Shown: in pieces, positions 26,001 through 38,500 of the stretch
Numbering within the stretch: the first letter of the stretch is position 1
Layout of the letters: every line of letters begins with the position of its first letter
Assembly: GCF_030272615.1 (NCBI RefSeq)
Contig: NC_081410.1
Coordinates: 128,269,640-128,333,639, forward strand
Reading direction: 5' to 3'
Length of the DNA: 64,000 nucleotides
Source of the DNA: Cryptomeria japonica
Taxonomy: Eukaryota; Streptophyta; Pinopsida; Cupressales; Cupressaceae
The notes under the pieces: model-generated
Database searches by the model: none
What the model was told of the DNA's origin: nothing
The model's input: only the letters and a program-made list of their open reading frames with translations
Program-made: the position numbers and the translations under genes

Positions 26001-29000
26001 GAATCAGCAGAGTGATAACATGGCTATTAGTTCTAGAGTGTTTTATATTTGCTGCAATCTATACGATAAAGATGAGATTGATCTTGTCTTTTTTATAAAT
26101 AATGGAGTGTGGTGGTTGAATTTTATTCATATTTTAACCAAAAGCTTTATACATTTTAATGTGCATGTACCTCTAGGTTTGTATTGAAATCAGTTTGCCA
26201 GAAAATCATTACCAAGTTGAGGCAGTCTCAACTGAGGATCTAAATGATGCAGTACTGTTAGTGGGTCAAATGAACAACCAGCTGATGGACGTGCAGAGTT
26301 CATAATAGAAGCAATAGGAAGAAATATGGAGATTCAGAAACATACAAACTTTATTAACTTATAGAAGAATTATTCAAAATGTGACACCTGAGAATCTTAG
26401 CTATTCAACCCAATGAGAAAATACCCAACCTGAGTAGAGATGCTCTGTGTTTTAGCCCACTCAAACCCCAAACTTAGATATACAGAAGCTTTATCTGTTT
26501 TTCAATTCGAACTCCCAGAACTCGAACTTGTTTTTCTTGAAGAACATACTTCTATAATGGATTTTAGTTTTTACATATGACTCTCTGCCTTCATCAATGA
26601 ACTAAACGGTTAGAAATGGTTATGCCAAGTGTTGCTGATTTTGCACTAATCAAATTCTATAGGCAGTGGTCTTGTATTGCCAAGTGAACTTTCAATCAAT
26701 TCTTGGTGTCAGATGAGATTAATTGATATTTGGTGAGCTTATTTTTTTAAAGAATTATCTACTTGCAGATCCAATGAAAATTCCCACTCGATACACCACT
26801 TGTGTCAAATGATTTTGAATATAAATTGATGCAGTACTGTAAGCAGGATAAATGAACCAACAGTTGACAGACACACAGAGTGCACAACAGAAGCAATAGG
26901 AAGAAATATGGAGATTGCAAAATATACAAAATTCATTAATGTACAAAAGAATCGTACAACTATGGGCCACTCTAAAATGTGCAACTCAACAATCTAGTGA
27001 CACAAACCAATGAGAAAAACCCATCTTGAGCAGAATTCTTTGTGTTAAACCTACCTAAATACCAAACTCAAACATGCCCTCTCTAATTCTTTATACAAGC
27101 TTTTTGTTCTCCATCTTGAACTCTAAAATTTGAACCTATTCTTGTCGGAACTCCGTATTTCTATAAAGGATCACACATCACTCTTGGCCTTCATCAGCGA
27201 GCTGAACAGTTAGAAATTGTTATGCCAAGTGTTGCCAATCTTTTGCATAACTACCACCCTAAGAAATGAGTGTTAACTGACAGTCAACTGAAGCATGGAT
27301 CATGCCAATTCAAATTCCGTAAAAAGTGGGTTGTCTGTTGCCTAGCAAGCTTCTGTTTAGTGATGGCTATTAGATGAGAGCAATTGGTAGTTCCTCTCAC
27401 AGATATGATAAAAATTCTTGCTTGATATATCTGCTAAAAATGTTCACTTGGAGTGAATAAGCTTTTGCTCAACTACTGGCATAGAACTTGAAACACAACA
27501 AAAGTGCATGGAAACACAAAGTAGTTGAATGTGACAAGGAAAATTGCTTGTGGACATAATCAACCATTTAGCATCTTTGGGATTCATGTTCAATTGTTGC
27601 TCAACATTGGGAACTTTGTGCATAGGATATGCATAGAAACTAAAGAATGTTGCAAAGGCTTGATTAGAGATTGAGGTCTATGTACTTACATGTAGTATGT
27701 GAGTTGAATTGTGCTGGTTCAAAGCTTGCATAGGATGTGTATACTTTTTGGCATTTTTTTATTCTTAACTTTGTTTCTATGATGCGCCAATTCTCCAAGA
27801 TTCGTGCACCAAGCCTAGTCCATATACTCATCACAATTTGGCTGAGTTTCTTAAAAAATGTTGTTGAGTTCCCTAGTTAGACATACAATATTTTATAGCT
27901 TGACTCAATTCATTTTTTATGCCGAGGGTTTTAGATCTACAAGCAAGTTGGATTTCCAGATTTGCGGGTAAATCATGTCTAGTCCAGCAAACTCTTTTAG
28001 AATTTGCCAACTATGAGCTTGAAGAAATGCAACTTTTAAACAAACACTTGTTGACTTCCAGTCTAGCATGGTCCTAGCTTCCGTCAGCAACTCAACCATG
28101 GCATGAGTAGAATAATTTTTTAAGTTTTCCTTGCCCATTATTGAGAAGCTGAAAAATTTCTGCAAATGAAGTAAAGGTAAGCTGGCCTAAGGTGAATGAA
28201 ACATTTGTTTATTCGGAACTGGCAAATTGTATGTAGTTTAAGAAAGCCACGATCTCCTTTAATAAATAAAGGTCCTGGTCCTTTCTTGATCCTCGTACAT
28301 CTGACTAGTGGGTTAAGGAGTGTGGCCTTTTTTTGTTAGTAAAAACTAATATAATATAGACTTTATGTTGTAATTTAAAAAAAAATCCATTGATATTTTT
28401 AACCTTATAAATTTGTATTTTTTATTATAGAAGTAAAGATTATATCTAATCACAGAAATATATTACAGATGTTACCCACTGGTCTAGAAATCCTTATGAT
28501 GTAATATTTGAATTATGACAAATTGATGATCATAATAGACTTATGTGTTCTCTAAACGCATTGATTTTTGTTTTTTGTGTAATTATATTGTGTTTTGGCC
28601 AAGTTTTATCAAGCCCCAAGTTCAAGTCTAAATATTGGGTTGTTGAGTTCGCGCAGATTCTAAGTTTTCCAACTATGGAACAAAGTATGCAAAAGAGCAA
28701 GAGTTTCGCATGGGTGCTTACATGAAAATTGCCCCAAACAAACACACTAGCACAAAACGTCAAAACATCCAAGTGCACACAAACTAATCTTGTCTGTGTA
28801 AAACCAAAACTAGGCAACAAAGAAAAAAATATTTGTGGGTGATACAAGATTTCTTGACTCCTAGGATGCTCGTGCATTAGATACCATGGGTGAAAAGATT
28901 GTGAATATAGTTCTCACAATTAGGACTAGGGAAAACTAATTCAACCACCCAAGTTGAATTCTTCTTCAAAATTCCATAAGTCCTTCTTAGGCTCTTTACC

Positions 29001-32000
29001 CTTCTAGTGATATACTTGCTTCATTGGGTTTTCTTGCCAGTGCATGAATCCAAAGTGTGTGCAATTTCTTCTCATTGATTTTTAGGCATTGGTTTTCTCC
29101 AATGTGGCACTCCTCATTGTTGCATAACATCCATTTCACTTGTCGCATAGTAGAATTACAAATTAGAGAATTTGAATATGAGAGAGATATCCAAACCTTT
29201 TGGTAGCTTGATCTCATGCACATTTTTTGAAAATCTTCAGAAGACTCATACTGACCTAACTTCTCTTCTCGGGCTTTAATTTATTGCAAGTTTTCTCAGG
29301 GAACTGTTGTTTCCTTTGACGTGTCATGATCAACTTCCCTCGTGAATAAACCTTCTCCCTTTGATACTCATTTGTGCCCAACTTGTACTTTACATTATTA
29401 TCTCCAGCTATCTATTGTCTCGCACATGAACCTTCGTCATGTGTTGTGTGAAGTCCTTAGCTTCTGCATTTGCTTATCACCTTCCACCTTCAATAGATCT
29501 GTAACACCTCATGGGGACATTCCGTACACCACTTGGAGCAGTGTCTTTCCTGTAAAACTGTTGCATTCAAACTCTTCTTGCATCAACATAGAGTCCTATA
29601 GGCTTCCTTACTATCAAACAAATGAGCAAGTCGCCAAGACTACTTTTGCAACTATTGTCCATCCATTTGTTTATGAATGATATGAATAAACGGCAATTGA
29701 GTTTTGTGTGCAATTTCTTTTATAAAGTGCAACAAAAATGGCTAAGGAACTTGATATCTATCATAAATAATGCTTTGCGACAACCCATGCAACCACACTA
29801 CCTCATTGAAGAACAAATTAACAATACTTGATGCATCATTTGTCTTTTCGCAAGAAAAGAAATGCACCATCTTAGAGAATTTGTAAACAACCACAAAAAT
29901 AGTCGTTGTGCACGACAATCAAAGGACAATTTCTCCCAAGGTTAGTCTGTTGTGTATAATGGCTTATACAATCTAGTATTATGCCCTATTCCCATTGCTA
30001 CCTAACATGTTTTGCACTGCTTAACAAATTTGTGCACATTTTTGTGTAACTCAAACTGGTAGTACTCCTTCAACATGGTCTGTGTCTTATTTGTGCCAAA
30101 GTTGCACCTGAGCTCGCTATTCTGTAATTTCAGAGTGAAGTTCTCCCTCATTGAACTTTGTAGGATACATAACTATTGCCTTTGGAATAGGTACCTCTCC
30201 CATGCAAAGCAATCTTCAAACTAGCCTTTGGCTCTAGCCCATGGTTCCATGCATTCTCTCCATGCATCTATAAAATCTGTTGAACACAAATCCTTCATCA
30301 CCTTCATGCCCACTAACTCAACAATCATTGTTGACCATAATGCCTGTATCCTACCCAAGGTCGTTTGCAACCTTGTTGGTCTTGCTAGCTTGATGCTTGA
30401 CTACAAATGAGTAACTGTGTAGATGTTCTACCCATTTCAAATGTCTCTATTTTAGCTTTGCTAGGTTGTTGATCAAATTCTATGCTTGATGGTTTGTGTA
30501 AAAGTGATGCCTCTATTTGCACAAAGCTTGCACACTGTGTAGAACTTGGTCATATGCAGAATACTTCTACCTAGCTTCGTTCAACTTATCGCTAAAATAA
30601 GTGATTGATCTATCCTCTTGAATCAACACAACACTGATTGTGGTTTTGCTAGCATATCATATTCTACTTGGAAGCCTATCCCAAAATCAGAGAGTACTAC
30701 TATGATCTCCTTAGTTACCTCCTTCAAGAGTTATAAATTCTCGGGAACAACAATTTTCCAATGGTGCGAACCCCATCTCATGCAGCAAGTTAAGGGTGAG
30801 CAAATCTCACTAAAGTTCCTGATGAACTCTTTGTAAAAGCTCACCAGGTTGTGGAAATTTCCAATCTTTGTTGCACTCCTTGGCTCTAACCACTCAGCTA
30901 TTGCTTTGACATTCTCTAGGTCTATCTTCAGTCCATCTTGAGATATGATGAAACCCATATATGCAAGTTCCTTCCTCATAAACATGTAATTTTTCAACTT
31001 TATGCATAGTTTCTCCTTCCTCAACTGCACAATTAATTGCTGCAAATGCATCTCCCTTGTCTTGTTGAATGCCAAAATATCATCCAGATGTACAACCACA
31101 AACTTGATCAAAAATGGTTTCAAAACCTTTTTTTTCAACCCCATGAACATGCTTGGGGCATTTGTTAGCCTGAATGGCATCACCATCCTTTCATACAAGT
31201 ATTTTTGAATGTGTTCTTCAATTCATCACCTTCTCGAACATAGATTTGATAATATTTTCTCTTGAGGTCTACCTTGGAAAAGTATTGCATTCCATTCAAA
31301 CAATGCATCAGATCATCCATGAATGGTAATAGAAACTAGTCCTTGATTTGATCTTATCTACATGTAAGAGTTTGAACCCATCCTTCAATTGATGCAAGTA
31401 CAGTGAACAGCACTCAAGGACTCATAGTTTGTGTACACAACTTTGTTCTGACAATTCATTCACCTATCTGTTCAACTCTACTCATGTCGAGACTCATTTG
31501 TTGCAGTGCCTTGTTTTCCAAACTAGAACCCAAAATCAGATCCATGTAGTGTGGTATTCTACGTATTGACAACAATCCTTTTGGCATTCCACGATGGATC
31601 ACATCGGTGAATTTTTTGAGCAACATGATAATCTTTTGAGCTGCACGACTCCTCTTCTTTTTACATGGGCTTGACTATTAGTGCATAGCAGTCTTGCAAA
31701 TCCCTTGCCTCCTTGACAAACTCTTTTGCTGATAATATCACCTTAACTTTTGTGCATTTCTTCTTTGCCTTATGTTCAATAATTCAAACTTCTTACCATA
31801 CTTCTATCATACTACCATGCCCAACAACACATGGCACTCATCCATGGAATCTTTTTACACCACACTTCATCCGTGTATCCTCTAATGTGGAATGTAACTC
31901 AAAATTGGTCTGTCATTGTGAGTTGCTGTCCCTTCTGCAACCAAGAGATTTTTTATGGTGTGGGCTGTGCAATGATCTTCAAATCCAACTTATGCGCCAT

Positions 32001-35000
32001 CTTTGTGGACACTAAGTTATTAGTCTTTCCACCATCAATGATCAACTTGCAACATTCACTTCCCGATTTGCACAAAGTGAGGAAAATGCTCTTCCTCAAC
32101 CATGGTTCATTCCCCTCCTTTGTTGGTTTGAGAAAAACTCTACACATTAAACTTTGTCCAACCTTCGGGGCTATACTTTTTGCTTCACTCTCTTCTCATC
32201 GTTTCCTTGCATGACATGCACATGCTTCTATGTATGACCTTGATTGTGCACAACACCTAGACACTCAAATGCTTTATGGCCTACGTGTCCACTCTTGAAG
32301 CAAGTCCTGCTGAAACCTTTGCTATGGCCTCTCTTTCCTCTTCCTCCACCTTTGTTGAAGGTCACTTGCTCTTTGCACCCTACACAGTACCATTGGGCTT
32401 TGTGGCCTCTTTCTATGCATAGCTTGGCCTTTCACCATGCCTCATACACTCTATTGTGCATGGGACATATCCTCTAATTTGAGTGCAAGTTGATAGGTTT
32501 CCTCCGTGGAATGAATGTGTAGCAAACAAATCTCATCTTGGATGGAAGTGTGCAAATCATTCACATACGTAGTCTTTTTGTTGTCATTCTCTAGATGACC
32601 AGCCTAAATGTTGAGTTCGAAGAATTCCTCTGTGGACTCTTTAACAGATGTCTCCCTTGGCATATATTTTGCAGCCTCTTGAACAAGACAATATGTCAAA
32701 TAGGCCTGTTATAAAATTTTCCTTGAGTTTGATGACTGTGTGATCCCATTGTGAGATCTTCATCTTTTTCTTTTAAACACAGTCACTTTCAATATAGTCT
32801 GACCACAAGGCAACATGCCCTTTCAACTTCATGGTGTTGTACTTCAGTCCCTTGGGGTCATTGATTGATTCAAAGTCAAAAGTATATCTCAAGTCCAGTG
32901 ACCCAGTCCAATGACTATTTTGGATTTAAGCTTCCTGAGTAGTTTTGGTGATCAGACTTCGGCTTGCTTTCTGTCTACACCAAGGCAATCACAATCTATA
33001 TTCTGCACTGATTTAAAATCAGCATCCACGACACCTTGCACATTATGATCTATCCTTCTATCATAATTGAAATCTTCAGCCACATTTTGCTTCTCTCCTC
33101 TGCAAGGTCTCAGTGACTTCGAGCCCCACCTAAATGGCCCTTAGCATGTCAGCTAGATTAGCAATTCATGGTGATCAGTTTTTTGTTACACCTCTTTGAA
33201 TGCTGTGGGCCATTGCTCTTTGGACCACCTGCTATACAATACTTGTACAAAATGTACCTACTGTTTTGGAGCATAGAGGCAAATATTTTTCCTGGGAGTT
33301 TCTCAGCATACCAAAAAGATATTTTCAATTTCTTGGAATGTGATTGGGAAAAAACCAAGAAGCCAAAAATGCAGGAAAAAAAAGCATAGAGATATAACTT
33401 ATATTTTTGTACATTCAAAGCCATCCTAATTGTATGGAGTCAGAGAGCGAAAGTAAATGAGAGTGTACACCATGAATTTTCTCATTATTTTTGAGATTGT
33501 TGATTACATATAATAATTTTAATATAAATCTCTTTAACAATGTTAATAAATAACTCTACAAGAATGGGTAATGGAACCTTCATGCAATACAAAACAACCA
33601 AGATATGTAAAACCTGTTTTAACCCTTACGTTCTTCTTAACTATCTAGTTCAAGAGACTAATCTATACACAATATTGACTCAATTATTAATAACAGTTTT
33701 CCTAACCTCTTCAAATACCTCTCAAGTTTATAGCAGTAGCAACAATTATGTGTGGCATTCCAAGACGGCAATGCCCTGTCCTAACAACAAAGTTTCATAT
33801 CAATCATTTTGGTCAGCAATCTATCATATAAAGTTGACTGCAGTAATGATGCGCACATTAATTGTCACAGTACTAATAATGATGCTACTAAATACTGTAC
33901 ATATCAAGAATGGGACAGATCAGAATAATGACAGCATGATACTTAACAATGATCATAAGAAGATTTACTAATCACAGAAGTATAGTTATGCCAAGAGACA
34001 ATAATGATAACAACGATCTTAATTAATACAACATTATTAACAGCTTATATGTAATAATGAAAATTCCCAAGCAATTACCTCAGTACTACAACTATTTTTA
34101 CAAATGAAGTGACAAGAACAACATCCATTGATAGGTAGAAATGGCAGCAAGTCAACGATAGCACTAACATATGTGATGTAATAATAATGACAAGTCAAAG
34201 GATAACATAATCGTTTGACAAATTTATCTAGTTATGACTATGCTCATGAATAATAAATAATGACAGCAGCGATTGCTGTTATTAAAGGCAACTGTGGTAA
34301 TCAGTAACTACAGTGACAACAATCTTGTTCTCTATCCACAAGATTTTTAAACATGATTATACCAAGTGTAGATAACTATGTTCATTTATGAAATATCGAC
34401 AGTAATAATTGCTGTTGCAGCTTGGCAACAGACCTAACTGCTATTCAATAATGGTGGCTGAGAATCTTAACAGCTACTTATACCATTCAAGGTGTATATC
34501 CTGTTTATAAAAGTTCCAGAGAAGAATGATCGCAAACATTGCAGATCTGATCTTATATAGAAAAATAAAACTAATAAATTGTGATATTACAGGTGATACA
34601 TTGGTGAAAATGGCAGTCAACAATATTTTGAAAAATTTGCAATATTTTAAAGAGAATGTTGGGAACCCTGTTGAGAAAAGATATATTGGAATATATCGTG
34701 ATATTTTAAAGATATTTGCTTATATGTTATGAAGTTCTCACAAACTCATCTCTTAGGACTTAAAACACTTGCTCCGATACAAACAAATGCAGTACCATAA
34801 GTGGGTCTGATGGATGCATAGAGACATAACAAAAGCAATAGGAAGAAATATGGAGATTCAGAAACATACATATTTTAGTAACTTGAGAAGAATTATGGAG
34901 ATCCAAAAACATACGAACTTTATCAACTAGAAGAATTACACAACTTCGAGTCACTAGAAAATGAGGACCTTGAAAATCTTAGCCACCCAACCCAATGAGA

Positions 35001-35370
35001 AATGCCCAACCCGAGCAAAGACTGCCATGCAACCTACCCAAATCTCAAACGCAAATATGCCATCTCTAGTTCTCTATGCAAAAGCATTCTGTTTTCTCCA
35101 ACTTGAACTCCAAAACATGGAACTTGTTCCTCTTGAAAATTTATGCTTAGAAACAGTTATGCCAAGTGTTGCCAAACTTGCATGTAAATGCCACTCCAAG
35201 AAATGACTGTTAATCAATGTTTATTCGAGTTTTTGGGATGCTGGGACATGGGGATTAGGTATCGGCAACGGCAAAATTTTTCATAATTTTGAGGGATGGT
35301 AACACACACACATGTATATATTATGTGCATACATAAGTGCATGCATATATATATGTGTGTGTGTTTATAT

Positions 35371-35403
<33 letters not shown>

Positions 35404-35408
35404 AGCAC

Positions 35409-35448
<40 letters not shown>

Positions 35449-35508
35449 GCACATGCACATGCACATGCACATGTACATGTACATATATATATACATACAT
35501 ATATACAG

Positions 35509-35545
<37 letters not shown>

Positions 35546-38500
35546 CATATATATACATACATATACATATATATATATATATACATGTACATGTACACAC
35601 ATGTATTTCTATATTCTATATATACATTTATATACATGTACATATACATTTATATACATGTACATATACATGCATATATATATATACACATGCATATGTG
35701 TATATACATATACATATACATGTGTATCTGCACACACATGTATGTGCATATGCACAAATATATGTATGTATATACACATGATACACACAAATATATTACA
35801 CAAAATGTACAAAATTAAATGATAAATATAATATTGAACACACACCACACAATTGATAATTGATAAGTTATAACAGTTAAACAATGCTGGTTGCCAAATT
35901 ATAAATTTGTAAATGATATCCTTTGAATATCATAGTAGCTGAAAATCAGAATCCATTACAAATGAGCTGGAAGCACCAACTACAATCTACAAATTGACAA
36001 AATGGGAATGCACAAAAAAGATATCCATAGCTGTTTTTATTTGAGCTACAGGCTCAAAAATCAAAGTTATCGTTGATTGGATGTCTCTTAAACTCCTCAT
36101 CATTGGAGCTGCTGGAAGAAACTATATTGTCATCTTATAACGTGATTGCATCTAATCCTATTTGTGTCTCTTGCTCCTCATCAACTTGTCATTGGGTCCT
36201 CAAGCTCTACATCCCACCACGTTGTTGGGTTTTGCCTATACTAAGTGTCGTGCAATCAATGAGATGCAATTCTCTATGTACAATAACAGCTTTTTTGCTT
36301 TACCAGAGGTAAGTCTATTCCTCTTTAGCAATTTAGATCAGTTCCTCTCAGTAGAAAAGGAACTAAATACTTGTGAGAAGACAAATGGAAAATGTGTGCA
36401 ACAATTTTGAGAGATCCATAAACTCACCACCAATTAATTTGCTTGTCCTGTGGCAAAGTTTGCTTGCCAATCCTTGTGGAATTCTTGTTGGCTGTAGCTG
36501 GGTAGTTCTATGAATTAAATCCCCTCAACTTTGATTAGTGAAGCTTCTTATGGACTATACATTTTCTTGAAGTCTTTATGATGCCGTTCCTCATTGTGTG
36601 GTCATCAGTGGGTAGAGCTCTACAAGGTCTATCCACGTGCCAATTTGGGTGTGAAGCATATTCAATCATGCATAGAGGGGTCTTCAAGTTCTCCCACCTT
36701 TTTTGGGTGATGGGATGAGTATGCTCAGTGTAGAACTCTAGGGTGGAGTCTCTTTCTCATGAATGGTGACCTTCATCTAGCCTAGCATTATATCAATGCA
36801 CCTGTAGATCTTCGCAAGACTAGGATTGTTAGAATCCTAAAAATGATGATAATGAAAGAATGTTGTATAAAAGATGTGACGTGTTTCACATTCAACCAAA
36901 AAGTATCACTAACCACAATCTCCTTCACTCTCTTCCCCTGATCTGTCTTTAACTCCTAACACTTAACAATTGTAAGTTGCAATGACCCTTGCAACTCACA
37001 CATCCTTTGAGTAGAATGCAAATGGAAGCAAATTGGGCCCCAATTTGGTTTGAGGAATTCCTTCCTTGCAAAGGTCCAAAACAATGACTGCGGTTTGGTC
37101 ATTTGCAACTCCCTTGCACCCACCATCACCTATTTGACCAACTCTATCTTTCCAATTTATTGGAGTGCATTTTTCATAGCATACATACAAGGGGTCCAAT
37201 AGATGTGCATGTATATAGATTGAATCAATTTATTTGTTGCCCTGCAAACATATGCTGCATCTGCATTACATTTTGAGGACTGACCTCCTCAATGGCATTT
37301 TGTAGGATTTGAAATTGTAAGTCAACATCTATGTATTTTTTTGAGCAATCATTTGCCCTTAGGAAGTAAGGTCCATCAATACACGACTGTATAATGTTGA
37401 TGAGCGGGCAGATTCTAATGTAATGTTTGCCCACCTATCCATGAGTATGCTGCAGCCATGTGCTATCCATTTCGCCATCTTCTCTTCCATCAAGAAGTTC
37501 ACTTTACAATTTTCCTTTTGCAAGAGAGTGGTCCTCAATGTAGTCTTGCTAGGACTCACATAACCACTACTAGCTTTGCCTACCTTGGTGATATAAGTTC
37601 CTTGCCACTAGGTGATCGAGCAACGCAAATGAATATTATTATCAAAATGGAAATTGACAGCAACCTCATTTGCATCATTCTTTGCTTGCACATTGAACAT
37701 ATCTGTAAGTGGGGTCAGTGATAATTAACCAATGACCTTCCATTTTCCCCTTGATTCAATTGTACTCACCTCAAATATTGGAAATGCATATAGTTTACCT
37801 GAACCTTGTGATGTACAAGCAACTAATCAAGGTTGTTGCCCTTGAATGAACCCATCTTGATCTTGAAAAGAGACACAACAAAAAACAACAATATAAATAT
37901 AAAAAAAGCAATAAATTTTGTAACATATCTCAGCTTAAAAAACGACAGATTTTGCATTCAAAAACAATAAAAACAACAGCTTTTCATGTTTGAACTAGTT
38001 AAGAAAAGAGATTTGGAGGTTTGAACGAGTTAAAATATAAGTTTGTGAGGTCTGGATGTTTGAAAAACTTCAACATAATGTATGTAAGTTTGTAATAATG
38101 GTTTTGAAGGTTCAATAACAAAACAATGAAATGCGAAAACATTTGTAGCTATGAACAAAAAATTTGACATTTCCAAACAAAAGAACACAAAAGAACAAAC
38201 AAAATAAGGACATGTTACATACCTTCTTCTTTCTCCTCATTCCTTTGTCCTTGTTTGTTTTCCTTCACCTCTCCTCAATTTCAGTTTCTATAGCTCTTCT
38301 TGCTTGCAAACTTAAAAATCTGAAAATGCAAATGAAAACATGAAAATGATAGTGGGCTAGGGCCCTCATAAGCCTTTAGGGTTTTTAGACTTTTTAAATT
38401 GTGTTTTTTTTTTCAAAAGTGAAAAATTGGGATTTTGTGGAGGATGTCAAGACATCCCTAGGATGTTAGGGGTGCACTAGCTACCATCACGGGATTCTTT

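Noticed and set aside
35214-35884. Long open frames on both strands rich in Tyr, Ile, His, Thr and Cys-Val
   Set aside because: They are produced by the alternating microsatellite; all frames are open because the repeats contain few stop codons.
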